Shown here piece by piece: positions 7,747 to 17,469 of a stretch of 64,000 bases of DNA. The position numbers were made by a program, and so were the translations under genes. The stretch is from NCBI GenBank assembly GCA_001789205.1, contig MFYT01000002.1, positions 16,665 through 80,664 of the forward strand, in the 5' to 3' direction. Every line of letters begins with the position of its first letter. Position 1 is the stretch's first letter. The notes below the pieces were generated by a model. It worked only from the letters and a program-made list of their open reading frames with translations. It was not told where the DNA came from and did no database searches. This stretch comes from Candidatus Raymondbacteria bacterium RIFOXYA2_FULL_49_16 (GTDB lineage Bacteria > Fibrobacterota > OXYB2-FULL-49-7 > XYB2-FULL-49-35).

Positions 7747-9804
7747 TCATCTCAGCAAAGTAATCGTTTTTGACAGCACTTTTTTGCCAGCTTTTACCTT
7801 AATCACATATATTCCGGAAGGGCATTTGTCCGCTTTCCAAACAATTGGTGAATACGTGCGTATATTTTGAACAATGGATGTTAAATCATCAACCAACACT
7901 CCCTTGGCATTATATATCCGTATTTCTATATTTGCATTTTTCTGCTTTTCAGTAAAGTCCAATGTAACACTCGGATTAAAAGGATTGGGGAATACGGTAA
8001 TATCTATCCCTTTCCGTGAAGTCTTTCTTGCATTTTCATCTATCTTACTAAGAGTGTTATTCACGACCAATCGATTTCCAAGCATGCTGGTAAGTTGATA
8101 CTCAGTGATCGTCGCCAAATTATCATCATCAACATAAATTTCTTTATCTTGGATCGCCGTACTATCTGACAGTGCTATATTAACAGCATTAAGCATCGTT
8201 CCCGCTACCGGCAAGAACCGCTGCGGACGCCGTATGGTTATATCAACGGTAATCGGCAGCTGCAACATAGTATCCGGAATGATGTCCACTTTCCACATAT
8301 TTGAAGAATCCATTACATTCCGCCATTTAAGACCGCGATTCATGTAGCCTGCAATATCACCATTTGCAGAATCACCATTGCCCGGATCTTCATCAGCAGA
8401 ACTGCGACTGAACGCAGGATAGCTTTTGTTTAGTGCTATGTCCTCGCCGAAACCATTACAGTATGTATAAACATAAATATCATCGGGAACTAAAGGAACC
8501 GTACCGCTATGGTTGCCATTGTTCCATGCAGCAATATAACCATGCCTGCTATTATTAAGAGAATGATAAAAGGCCGGAACATTTTCCCAAGGTATACTTC
8601 CGTCATTCCTGCCGTTTACAATGACTAAATAGGGCAAATTCCTATTCCTATTATTTTCAACAAACAATGGCCCATCCATTCTGTTTTCCAGAGAGACTTG
8701 TTCGTTCGTCAATATAGACAATGGGCCGCAATAGGCGGTCAATCGCCACGCATTATTTTCATGATAAGACGGATTCGGCACATGAACGCTTATTCCCGCA
8801 AATATTTCAGGATGTCTTAACCCGAATGAAATGCCTCCGCATCCACCCATGGAACTGCCAAAAAGGTATGTTCTGTTTGTATCCGGACTGTAATACCGTT
8901 TTGCCCAATCAAGCATCCATAATAATATTCTTTCAGTATAGTTTACCGATATTCCGCTACTCATGCTGTCTGGATTTATTATTTTATTGTTATATCCATA
9001 CCAAAAGGTGTGTATGGCGGGATTTATCTTATTATATCCATCATTTGCCTCTGTGAGTATGCGCCGAATCCATGCTTGGTCATTTGGCCTGATTTTAATA
9101 TAATCTGCATATTGAGAATTTTCTACGCCGAATTTAAATGGCAATCCTTCTCTCCACCCCATAGAACTATCTCCAAATGCAAGAAAATGTTTTAAGCCGC
9201 TACCGCCTTTCGCATGCAGAAAAAGTCGTATTGTTTTTCCAACCCCGGAACCAGGTAACGGTTTATCATTAAGGCCTTCCTGCCAAATTGGCTCAATGGG
9301 CGCCACTCTCTGTTCGACAGGCTGTGTTAGTGTGTTTTGGCCAGCTGAAATAGATGAATCTATTACGCCATTAGTATCCTTAACAACAACTGAATAATAT
9401 CTGTTTCCTTCTTCATTAAAAGTTACGGTATGAACAAACAAACCATCGGCTATAATTGGCGTTCCACCATCCTCAATGATAAAACCAATAGGATAGGGTG
9501 AATCGCTTAAATATTTATCAGGATCCTTCCACCAGTCAGTAGCGGATTTTCTGCATACGTCAGAAACACGCTTAACATCCATCGCATTCAAACTGGAAAT
9601 CTGGTTTGACGAACTGTAAATTATAAAAAGGGTTCCTGAATCAACGGCGGGCTCTTTCCAGGTTATAAAAACCTGTCCGGAGCGATAAAACGCATTTAAT
9701 TCTGATATTTGCGCAGAGTCCCCTGTTTGCACAATATACACCAGAAACAATAATAACAGGCGGCACCATCTATTACCGTAAATAGACCATTTTCCTGCTT
9801 GCAT
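7747..9804 (-). CDS. Secreted alpha/beta-hydrolase esterase paralogue with sorting tag
   Basis: A 685-residue protein with a signal peptide (residues about 12-31, leucine-rich). A fibronectin-III-like domain follows (YRSGQVFITWKE), then a serine-hydrolase core with GSSMGGCGG, Asp in VNGRNDGS and His in NGNHSGT. The tail has VFPNPFNPSVTL and ends in ITLLR. The ATG at 9804 has a strong AGGAGG site lying inside the end of the upstream gene. The two genes overlap by 32 bases, so they are translated from one message. It differs from its neighbour at 5591 in the region between FnIII and nucleophile, suggesting a different substrate preference. Confidence 0.8.
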   Translation of the reverse strand: MQAGKWSIYGNRWCRLLLLFLVYIVQTGDSAQISELNAFYRSGQVFITWKEPAVDSGTLFIIYSSSNQISSLNAMDVKRVSDVCRKSATDWWKDPDKYLSDSPYPIGFIIEDGGTPIIADGLFVHTVTFNEEGNRYYSVVVKDTNGVIDSSISAGQNTLTQPVEQRVAPIEPIWQEGLNDKPLPGSGVGKTIRLFLHAKGGSGLKHFLAFGDSSMGWREGLPFKFGVENSQYADYIKIRPNDQAWIRRILTEANDGYNKINPAIHTFWYGYNNKIINPDSMSSGISVNYTERILLWMLDWAKRYYSPDTNRTYLFGSSMGGCGGISFGLRHPEIFAGISVHVPNPSYHENNAWRLTAYCGPLSILTNEQVSLENRMDGPLFVENNRNRNLPYLVIVNGRNDGSIPWENVPAFYHSLNNSRHGYIAAWNNGNHSGTVPLVPDDIYVYTYCNGFGEDIALNKSYPAFSRSSADEDPGNGDSANGDIAGYMNRGLKWRNVMDSSNMWKVDIIPDTMLQLPITVDITIRRPQRFLPVAGTMLNAVNIALSDSTAIQDKEIYVDDDNLATITEYQLTSMLGNRLVVNNTLSKIDENARKTSRKGIDITVFPNPFNPSVTLDFTEKQKNANIEIRIYNAKGVLVDDLTSIVQNIRTYSPIVWKADKCPSGIYVIKVKAGKKVLSKTITLLR

Positions 9805-12436
9805 TTGCGCCTCCTATACATAGTTTATAAAAATAGATCCCGGAACTGACTACCATATCTTTGGAATCGCAGCCATTCCACCTAACAGTATTCACCCTTT
9901 TTAGCTTTTGAATATTGAACTTCATTATCAATTTTCCTTGAAGGTTATAAATAGACAAATACGCTGTTTGATCGCTTCCTAATCGCGTATTCATGTCAAA
10001 TGAAATTACCGTATTAGGATTAAACGGATTTGGAATGTTTTGATTTAACGTGAAAGATGCCGCGGAATGAGTATTGTTCTCCCTATCAGCCAATACCGTA
10101 TCATAATCAATTGCTTCTGGAAGAGGATTTGTGCGATAATCATCTTTATGCTTAAGATAAAAATAATAGGGCTGCAACCACGCGTTACCCATACCCCAAT
10201 GAGATACTTCCTCATTCTGACGTACAATACGAACCATTTCCGTATCACCGGTCGCGTAATAATATCCCATAAGCGCGCCCATAACACGGTAATTGGAAGC
10301 CGAGGATTCCGCATCTCCACTATCGACGCACATTGTTGGCGTACCAGGGTCGTCATAGGGAATTAATCCTCCATCACCGATAATGCACCGGAACCAGTCC
10401 TTGTGGGCATTAATAATGTCCATTTCCCTATCATTTTGAAAATCCTTCCAATTGCGCACAACACTTGCGCCCCAAATACCTTGGAAAAATGGAGACCCAG
10501 CAGGCCATCTTCCTTCTGTTGTTTGAAATTCACGGAATATGCTGTCCAGGTACATCAAACGCTCCAAATGATATGCATCTCTGCTTAATGAATAAGCGTC
10601 ATGTATATTTCGCATGGCGGCGCCAATATTCCTTCCATCACCTCCATAATCTCCTCTTCCGATAGTCTGACCGACCATATCCATGCCACGCCATTCAACC
10701 ATAGCCAAGGCGTTATCATAAGCCCGACGATCGCCTGTCAAACAATACATATCCATGGAATTCTGAATATCATTGTGCCCGGTAGTCGGACAACCCCATA
10801 TATGGTTATCCGGAAGATCCCCGCTATGCACAGGGTCTCTGCGAGGTCTCCATGTCTTGTAATAATCATAAAAACCTACAGGCATTTCATTTCCCGCATA
10901 ACGGCTGAAAAAGTAATCAAAATATCTATAACCGTCTATATGAAAAGATGAAAGATCATTCTGCAGGTTTGTAGCGGCCTCCGCAAACCTAAATTGTCTT
11001 GGATCCAAAGTCTGCAGAAAGTGGAGCCACTCGTCCTGTGGTATTTCTCCCTGTTGATCATTAAATAAATAGTCACTTAAGCCAAAACGGTCCCATCCAT
11101 CCTCATATCTCGAATGCACCCATTTCAAGGATGGGTTAATAATTGGCAAGGTGGTATCATGCGCTGTTGTTAAGGTATCGTAGACCATATCATCCAGATA
11201 AGCCCGTGTTATGCTGTACCAGGAACGGGGACAAGTCGGAAACAATTTGTGGTTGAAAGACGCAACTTTATTAAATGCTTTTGATTCTTCCGCCGATCCA
11301 GTGTGGAAATAGTAGATGACTGAGTGAGTCTTATGCTCCCTATCACCTAAAAAGTATTTGTCTCCAGCTTCATGCGGCCATAATCCCACTTCCATCACCC
11401 CACCATCCATTATTCTTATTGCTTTCGGGAAATTACTTGCCAGATCGTATACTCCTACGGAAAGGCCCCATTGGCTGTCTGAAATATCCGACCAGCCAAG
11501 ACTTCTGGACCCGCTTTGTATTGTACTGATACCGGAATAGATGTTAAAGCTATTTGAGTCGTTCTGAAAAAGATAAGCGCTATCTCCGTCGTTCAATATC
11601 CCTTTTACGGAATCGTTACCAAAAAAAGAGTAACTTTTTGTACCGCTTAAATTTAATGAAGTGACCAAACTGAAATCAGAGGTCCCAAGGGGCCCTCGCG
11701 CAATAATTTCAGGAGAATTCTTTAAGGTATAATCCACACGAACCTCGCTCTTTCCAGCCCATGCGTACATACGGCAAAGATATCCGTAATAACGGTTATC
11801 ATTTAACCCGTTCGAATGATGTCCTTCCAGGCAAATTACCGCACGAAATGGACCAGATTCTTCTATTTTTACCGACATTCCCGTATCTTTAGCGGAATAA
11901 AATACCTCAGAAGTATATAGCGCATGTAATACGGCCCCATCAAAAGGATTGGAACGCACAAGCGTGTCATTAACCTCCCCATTTTTGTCACCATCTAAAA
12001 GCACAAGATCAAACAGATTAAATCCACCGTTCTTTTTTATCCTGAATATTAAAACGCCTGTGGATACTGAGATATATTCCGATGTCTCACTTACCTCAAG
12101 ACTTGTCATCGGAATTGTCCCAGGACTATTGTCTTCCAATATATACACAGTCTCACCATGGGCCGGCACAGATGCATTAAACTGCGCTAACATCCACCGT
12201 ATAGAGCTATCAGGCCAAAACATCAGCGGATTAAAACAATAATTGTCCGCACCATCTATCTGGAAGTAACGCGTGTTCTTATATGCTCCTTTTGGAAGCG
12301 GTACACCAGTTGCCACAGGCTCTTGGATTCTCGGAACACCATGATATTCGTATACCCTTAAGGGGATATATAGACATTGTACAGTTATTGCGGTAATAAG
12401 GGAAATGCATGCTGCATATATCGTTGACCGTCTCAT
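9773..12436 (-). CDS. Secreted rhamnogalacturonan-lyase-like (PcRGLX/YetA type) protein with sorting tag
   Basis: An 887-residue secreted protein. After the signal peptide the first domain reads VPRIQEPVATGVPLPKGA, typical of the RIFT-barrel domain of the PcRGLX/YetA group (exo-rhamnogalacturonan lyases, related to PL26). The middle is rich in Trp, Tyr and His as in an alpha/alpha-barrel (for example DNHIWGCPTTGHND and GRGDYGGDGRN). The tail has NIPNPFNPNTVI and ends in KMVYLR. The family call rests on the N-terminal signature, length and domain order and is not certain. In this setting it would attack the pectin rhamnogalacturonan backbone. The start ATG has an AAGGAA site. Confidence 0.6.
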   Translation of the reverse strand: MRRSTIYAACISLITAITVQCLYIPLRVYEYHGVPRIQEPVATGVPLPKGAYKNTRYFQIDGADNYCFNPLMFWPDSSIRWMLAQFNASVPAHGETVYILEDNSPGTIPMTSLEVSETSEYISVSTGVLIFRIKKNGGFNLFDLVLLDGDKNGEVNDTLVRSNPFDGAVLHALYTSEVFYSAKDTGMSVKIEESGPFRAVICLEGHHSNGLNDNRYYGYLCRMYAWAGKSEVRVDYTLKNSPEIIARGPLGTSDFSLVTSLNLSGTKSYSFFGNDSVKGILNDGDSAYLFQNDSNSFNIYSGISTIQSGSRSLGWSDISDSQWGLSVGVYDLASNFPKAIRIMDGGVMEVGLWPHEAGDKYFLGDREHKTHSVIYYFHTGSAEESKAFNKVASFNHKLFPTCPRSWYSITRAYLDDMVYDTLTTAHDTTLPIINPSLKWVHSRYEDGWDRFGLSDYLFNDQQGEIPQDEWLHFLQTLDPRQFRFAEAATNLQNDLSSFHIDGYRYFDYFFSRYAGNEMPVGFYDYYKTWRPRRDPVHSGDLPDNHIWGCPTTGHNDIQNSMDMYCLTGDRRAYDNALAMVEWRGMDMVGQTIGRGDYGGDGRNIGAAMRNIHDAYSLSRDAYHLERLMYLDSIFREFQTTEGRWPAGSPFFQGIWGASVVRNWKDFQNDREMDIINAHKDWFRCIIGDGGLIPYDDPGTPTMCVDSGDAESSASNYRVMGALMGYYYATGDTEMVRIVRQNEEVSHWGMGNAWLQPYYFYLKHKDDYRTNPLPEAIDYDTVLADRENNTHSAASFTLNQNIPNPFNPNTVISFDMNTRLGSDQTAYLSIYNLQGKLIMKFNIQKLKRVNTVRWNGCDSKDMVVSSGIYFYKLCIGGANASRKMVYLR

Positions 12437-12481
12437 ATTTTATTCCTTGATAGAGGTATCATACGCAAAAAATGTTCTTAA

Positions 12482-13474
12482 CTATTTAACTACAGAGAGC
12501 TTTTTCATATAGTTTGCTTCGTTAATCGAAGCCTTAAGCATGTATATACCCGAATGAACGCTGATATTTCGGCTGTCTTTGCCATCCCAGGTAATGGCAT
12601 ATGTTCCGGGCTGCTGCTGCGCGTTGACCAGCGAACGTACCAGTTTTCCTTCTGTACTGTACACGTTCATGACAACGCGTGCATGAGCAGGGAGGTTGTA
12701 CCGCAGTATAGTGTTACAGTTGAACGGATTTGGAAAAGCGGATATGGCGGACAATGTTTTAGTGTCGGTTTTGTCTTCAACTGCCGTGGGATCGTAAAAT
12801 ACCCACAGTTCGGTCCAGCCACGGGGGTTGGCGCCTTTATAAAAAAACCACTGGCTCCATCCGTTCGCAGTGGCGTCCCAGCCCCAAACGCATATTCCAT
12901 GCGCATTGCCTTCAAGCAAATCCTTTGCCGTATTTTTATCGATATCAATGATCATATATGGATACTGGTAATTCGTAGAATCGGAAACAATCGGTTTTTT
13001 GCCAAAGTTAACCACTGTTCCAAGGCTGGCAAACCCATTTTTCCATTTCACAGAAGGACTGCGCGCATACAGAAAGCTCGGTTCACCCTCTGGAGGCGCA
13101 ACAGTATAGTTTTGCTGGGTTCCCTGTATCCAGGATAAATCCGAACGGATGATGTTATAATACATGCCCGCAGTACCGCGATAGCTGTTCTCCGGCTTCA
13201 TTACAAGCTGCACACCCACAATTTGTGCAAACGGCGGTACTGTTGAAACATCAAAATCCACAGTGAAATAGTTTTGATTATTGGTCTTGAAAAAACCGAA
13301 TTCCGGGTTACTGTAGTTGCCCACCTGTTCTGCTCCAGATGAGCTGAAAGACCCGTCGATCGTACGGATAAGCGTGACCTTCTGATATCCTCTATAGTTG
13401 ATAGGACCAGCAAAAAGGCCTTGAGAAAAAAAGTAAAGAGCACAAAATCCGAGGATTTTTATTAAATTTGACAT
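12482..13474 (-). CDS. Secreted DNRLRE/CBM96-like beta-sandwich protein with sorting tag
   Basis: A 330-residue secreted protein: signal peptide, one beta-rich domain of about 210 residues, and a sorting tail with AFPNPFNCNTIL ending in LSVVK. The second Pro of the tag is replaced by Cys. The middle domain (VGVQLVMKP, GMYYNIIRSDLSW, GICVWGWDA) resembles the DNRLRE/CBM96 beta-sandwich that is often attached to surface polysaccharide enzymes. No catalytic motif is seen, so it may bind polysaccharide or be structural. The ATG follows a GGAGG site placed directly after a strong hairpin. Confidence 0.6.
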   Translation of the reverse strand: MSNLIKILGFCALYFFSQGLFAGPINYRGYQKVTLIRTIDGSFSSSGAEQVGNYSNPEFGFFKTNNQNYFTVDFDVSTVPPFAQIVGVQLVMKPENSYRGTAGMYYNIIRSDLSWIQGTQQNYTVAPPEGEPSFLYARSPSVKWKNGFASLGTVVNFGKKPIVSDSTNYQYPYMIIDIDKNTAKDLLEGNAHGICVWGWDATANGWSQWFFYKGANPRGWTELWVFYDPTAVEDKTDTKTLSAISAFPNPFNCNTILRYNLPAHARVVMNVYSTEGKLVRSLVNAQQQPGTYAITWDGKDSRNISVHSGIYMLKASINEANYMKKLSVVK

Positions 13475-13490
13475 AAGCCTCCAAAAAGGT

Positions 13491-13523
13491 GGCGCGCAAG
13501 GAAAAAAGTCTTCCTTGCGCGCC
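13491..13523 (-). terminator. Strong intercistronic hairpin (13-bp perfect stem)
   Basis: GGCGCGCAAGGAA (13491-13503) pairs perfectly with TTCCTTGCGCGCC (13511-13523) over a 7-base loop. On the minus-strand transcript it lies between the end of the esterase at 13534 and the ribosome site of the next gene. The bases after the stem are ACC then five Ts, so it could be a weak terminator or attenuator, or a stabilising processing signal. A run of eight Gs (13524-13531) sits next to it. Confidence 0.65.
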
Positions 13524-13533
13524 GGGGGGGGTG

Positions 13534-15717
13534 CTATTTCATGAATATAATTCTTTTTAATAGTTTCTGATCACCTGCACTTATTTTAACTACATATAGG
13601 CCTGAGGGATATAGGGTAGCATCCCAGGCATATCGCAAAGGAACCGCGGACTGAATACGCAGAGGCAATGAATGATGCACGAGGACGCCTTTAGCGTTAA
13701 ATATTCTCACAATAACATTCAGGCTTTGCGTTGTTGGCCCATGATTTACTATAGAGATTATCGTTGCCGGATTAAATGGGTTTGGATAGCATTTCATCGA
13801 TAGATTACCGGCAATACTCTCCCTGTTACAGGACACTCCAGATACAAAATTAAGGGGAACGACAATCAATCTGCTCCCTCCGCTGTTTTTATCACCAGCT
13901 TTTACCTCAAAACCCTTGAACGTCAATAACCCAAGGCTGTCCGCAGTCAGAGTGTCCACTTGGAATACAGTGTTTAAATCATTAACCGCGGTATTCCTGG
14001 CAATATATTCTTCCCCTGGTGTTACCACAAATTTCTGGAGTCTTCGGGGAGTAATATCCGCAATATTATCGCCATTCCTGGAGACCAAAACAATTTCGTA
14101 TCTGTTGACGCTGTCGATCTGGTCTTGATAGCCTCCAACACGGTAATAAGGGGTGCTCCAGTTGAACTGAGTATTAAAGGAATAATAGATCGAGTCTGGT
14201 GAATCGGGAACCGGAAGGCCGGGATTTCCCGAGACATTTGAAAACGCGACAAATGAATTATTCTTTCTTATTGTTGTGGTCTGGTCATCATTTCCATTTG
14301 GAATCGCAAATAATACACCTGAGCAATAGTGTCCGGAAGCTCCGTCGCATCCTCCGCTCCAGCCACGCCTGGTTGAATCCAGGTTTGTATAATAGTTCCG
14401 GCCCTGCTGCGGCCAGTTAACACTTCCGTCTGTACCGCCATGACATATGAATATCCACGGCATTTCAACGCGTTCCATTTTAAAGAGCATGTTTTCCTGG
14501 TTTAAAAAGGTATGCAGAGTCATTCCTCCGAAAGATTCATTCAGCCATTCACTCCTCCAGCCGGTAAATTTTACCTGCATGGTATCATTGGTATGGGAAC
14601 CCCATCGCGTTTCGCACTGACGAAGCCAAGACCAATCAGTTTCCAGATAATTTGTAACAGCGGTTTTGGCTATTCCATAGGCAAAAAAATCAGGATAATG
14701 GTGCATAAACTGCAATGTGCCACTTCCACCCATTGAAGCCCCTGTTGTGAAAATCCGGTTAGTATCAATACGTGTAGAATAATACGGTTCCCGCAGTATC
14801 ATCCATTTTAAGAAATTCATATACCGGGCTTCGGTAAAATTTACTACTGGACCATCTTCCCTGATCGCACCTGAATTGCAGCAGGTTGGCACTATAACAC
14901 TGGTATCATACACCGCTGTCTGACTATAACCAAACCACCAATTTCCGGTTTCGTGCGTCTTGCACTCGATTCCTTGGCTGTTCCAACTATATGAATTACC
15001 TAGTGATGAAAGCGTTCCAGGCATGCCTGCAAGGCCCAGGCAGAGGGAAAGCTTTTCGGACGTTGTATTATATTTTGTGCCCACGCCAACCCAATACGGC
15101 CATGCGTATTCTCCTGTGTATGTAGGGTTAAAGGAATCAACGTCTGTATACTGAAGATATATTCTCGCCTCTTTTATCCCAGACTGCCATAGCAACACAG
15201 GTGTTGGCTCTTCCACTGTTTCTTCAATCGCTCCAGTAATATTACCGTTATTTAGTGATTTATCTTCAACCCCTCCAACAACGGCTGTAATGGCATAATA
15301 ATAAGTGCCGACTGTGTGCGTTGTCAAAACTACCATCCCCGTACCATCGGCAACTTCAACAGCATTGCCAGAAGCAGTGTCGCTTAAAGGAATAATGACA
15401 TGTTTTCGTATTGAGCAGGGAGGCGTAAGGGCCATGAAACCGTTTGATTCCGGTCTATAGTCAACCAGAGAGTTAAGATGTTTGTTGTTGGCCGAACCTT
15501 GCGGGACTTCATATCGCTTGTTTAACGCGGTTAAATCCCCGGCAGAAAAGGCTGAAAGAGATCGATAAACAATATATTTTTCCGCAGATACAACCTCGTT
15601 CCAGGTAATAAAAACCTGACCCGAACGGAAAAATGCGTTTGTGTTTGTAGGCGTTTCGGCATAGCCACTTAGCATGGTAATGACAAGAATCAGAAGCAGA
15701 AGGATTGTTTGTTTCAT
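13534..15717 (-). CDS. Secreted alpha/beta-hydrolase esterase paralogue with sorting tag
   Basis: A secreted esterase of about 727 residues. I start at the ATG at 15717 (MKQTILLLLIL) because it opens a clear signal peptide and has AAAGGAA upstream; an earlier ATG adds 18 unlikely residues. Domains in order: fibronectin-III-like (FFRSGQVFITWNE, YIVYRS); hydrolase core with nucleophile GASMGGSG, Asp in CHGGTDGS and His in GASGHYCSG; tail with YPNPFNPATIIS ending in IIFMK. It is the third close paralogue in this locus. Its own promoter region carries the shared ACCG element, so it heads a second transcription unit that includes the downstream genes down to about 4 kb. Confidence 0.8.
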   Translation of the reverse strand: MKQTILLLLILVITMLSGYAETPTNTNAFFRSGQVFITWNEVVSAEKYIVYRSLSAFSAGDLTALNKRYEVPQGSANNKHLNSLVDYRPESNGFMALTPPCSIRKHVIIPLSDTASGNAVEVADGTGMVVLTTHTVGTYYYAITAVVGGVEDKSLNNGNITGAIEETVEEPTPVLLWQSGIKEARIYLQYTDVDSFNPTYTGEYAWPYWVGVGTKYNTTSEKLSLCLGLAGMPGTLSSLGNSYSWNSQGIECKTHETGNWWFGYSQTAVYDTSVIVPTCCNSGAIREDGPVVNFTEARYMNFLKWMILREPYYSTRIDTNRIFTTGASMGGSGTLQFMHHYPDFFAYGIAKTAVTNYLETDWSWLRQCETRWGSHTNDTMQVKFTGWRSEWLNESFGGMTLHTFLNQENMLFKMERVEMPWIFICHGGTDGSVNWPQQGRNYYTNLDSTRRGWSGGCDGASGHYCSGVLFAIPNGNDDQTTTIRKNNSFVAFSNVSGNPGLPVPDSPDSIYYSFNTQFNWSTPYYRVGGYQDQIDSVNRYEIVLVSRNGDNIADITPRRLQKFVVTPGEEYIARNTAVNDLNTVFQVDTLTADSLGLLTFKGFEVKAGDKNSGGSRLIVVPLNFVSGVSCNRESIAGNLSMKCYPNPFNPATIISIVNHGPTTQSLNVIVRIFNAKGVLVHHSLPLRIQSAVPLRYAWDATLYPSGLYVVKISAGDQKLLKRIIFMK

Positions 15718-15838
15718 ATGCGTTATATTCCTTTCATTGAATACTGATAATGTATCACTTTCTTTTGGCAAATACTTCCATTAATTTCAGGAAAGAATAA
15801 CAAAATCTTTGGGGTTGGCAACACCATGGGGGTCTGGA

Positions 15839-15937
15839 ATTATTAAAAATGGAGGGAAAACCACAAAAACAGGCACGAATGGATGTTTATCCTGTATTAA
15901 ATGAATGAAAAAGCGGTTTTTTTAATGGAAAAACGGT
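15839..15937 (-). promoter_or_regulatory. Promoter region with tandem ACCG operator, copy 3
   Basis: Minus-strand ACCG blocks (plus CGGT at 15934-15937 and 15914-15917) are again exactly 20 bases apart. Between and after them the sequence matches the other two copies (ACCGTTTTTC, AAAAACCGC, TTTTTCATTCATTT). A -10-like TAATAAT is at 15845-15839; the -35 is weaker than in the other two copies. It lies upstream of the esterase at 13534-15717. Confidence 0.6.
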
Positions 15938-15971
15938 AAATATGGGAATTCAGACTATCAGGACTCTTATA

Positions 15972-17456
15972 TTACCGAATCATAAGAAACTTTTTGCAAA
16001 CAGATCTGCCTGCTACATTCAGCTTACAGATATATACTCCTGAGGAGCCCCTCGTATGACTTAGTTTAAAAGCGGATTCATTAGTTCCGAGTTTTCCGGG
16101 AAGGTTGCCCGATACCTGTTTAACTAAAGAGCCTTTGATATCGTAGAGTGAGAGGTCTACTTGAGAACTTGCAGGTAAAATATATCTGATGTTGACCGTT
16201 GACCCATCTACATGGAGGAAGGATATCTCAAATTTTCCGTTCCCATTACTTGACGTCTCTTTTTCAATTGCATTTGGATCAATCCAATCAGCCAGGTGTT
16301 GCCTGAAATTCTTCTGTGTCTTCCCATAAAAGTAATAACCAGTCTCCTCGTCATCCTGTACAACATTCGGGGAAGCGAGAAGCCTGACATATGAATCCGG
16401 ATAGGTCGGCCCTGCTGAATAACTCCAGCTTGAAACATTATTTGGGTTCTGCTTTATCATAACATGGCCACCGTAAATCACATACTCTTCCAAAGCGTTA
16501 TAGAACGCCTCAGTATTATCAAATTTGAATCCCTCGTTGATAAAAACAACCGGGTAGTTATAAAAATTAGGGATATAGTCGCCAGTAATAGATTCCCATG
16601 TATATCCCTCTTCGGCCATAGCACCGTAGAGTCTGTAATCAAAGACACTCACAGTATTTCTGGAAATATAAAGTACGTCCTTCTGGTTCTTATCATAGTA
16701 GGGGGTTGTTTGCCGCTGCATCTCGCTATAAACCACAGCAAGAAGGAGAATCTGTTGCGCAAAATATTGGTAGTTGTGCTCATTATTGTCAGTGCAGCTT
16801 ACATACCATGGGGCTATATTTAAGATAATCTCAGAAAAAATATTGGGTATCGCATCGTCCAGCCCCCATCGTACATGAGCCGTATCCAAATAGCTTTTAT
16901 AGCCGGTCATTATTTCTTGCTCCGTAAGAAGCCCGTCCCCATATTTGGTATCTATTCCTCCATACTCCCCCGCCTTTTCAGGAAATTGAAATTCAAGGAA
17001 GTGGGTCATCGCAGCGCATTTGAGCGCAATCTTATATGTATCAATAGGCTCTTCGCTAAGATCTTTTTGAATGTCTCGGATATACCAATCCCATTGATAC
17101 GATTGATGATCGCCAATATATCCAATCTCACCATGTGAAGCGGAGATCAGGTATCCGAAATCAGGCGCATTCTCAAAATTTAATACTGAAACAACATCAA
17201 GGTTCCCGTCTGATAGCAGCGGTGTGCCAGCATCTTCAATTAAATGACCATAATAATCACAGCTGTGGCCAACATGATTCACATCAGAAGGGAGATCATT
17301 GCCGAAGTAACTTAGCCTGGTTTTCAGGAGTTCCTTCAGCGGCCCTTCATTCATAAGTTCAACGCCCCATCCTGGCATAAGGTCATGAAATTCAAACCAG
17401 CAGAAACCAGGTACGCTTAATAGAATAGAAATGATTAGTGTAATTCTTAACGACAT
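15972..17456 (-). CDS. Secreted protein of unknown function with degenerate sorting tag
   Basis: A 494-residue protein with a clear signal peptide, and a GGGGG ribosome site 5 bases before its ATG. I do not recognise the family. The first 130 residues contain several His and Asp residues (NHVGHSCDYYGHL, SASHGEIG) that could bind metal. The middle has an Asp/Asn-rich part and a segment resembling a GATase-like or Rossmann strand (DVLYISRNT, YPVVFINEG). The C-terminus has the beta-strand pattern of the sorting tail and ends in FLMIR, but the PNPFNP anchor is missing: the region reads FEISFLHVDGSTV. It follows the SGNH esterase after 13 bases and is its operon partner. Confidence 0.6.
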   Translation of the reverse strand: MSLRITLIISILLSVPGFCWFEFHDLMPGWGVELMNEGPLKELLKTRLSYFGNDLPSDVNHVGHSCDYYGHLIEDAGTPLLSDGNLDVVSVLNFENAPDFGYLISASHGEIGYIGDHQSYQWDWYIRDIQKDLSEEPIDTYKIALKCAAMTHFLEFQFPEKAGEYGGIDTKYGDGLLTEQEIMTGYKSYLDTAHVRWGLDDAIPNIFSEIILNIAPWYVSCTDNNEHNYQYFAQQILLLAVVYSEMQRQTTPYYDKNQKDVLYISRNTVSVFDYRLYGAMAEEGYTWESITGDYIPNFYNYPVVFINEGFKFDNTEAFYNALEEYVIYGGHVMIKQNPNNVSSWSYSAGPTYPDSYVRLLASPNVVQDDEETGYYFYGKTQKNFRQHLADWIDPNAIEKETSSNGNGKFEISFLHVDGSTVNIRYILPASSQVDLSLYDIKGSLVKQVSGNLPGKLGTNESAFKLSHTRGSSGVYICKLNVAGRSVCKKFLMIR

Positions 17457-17469
17457 TTCTGCCCCCTAA

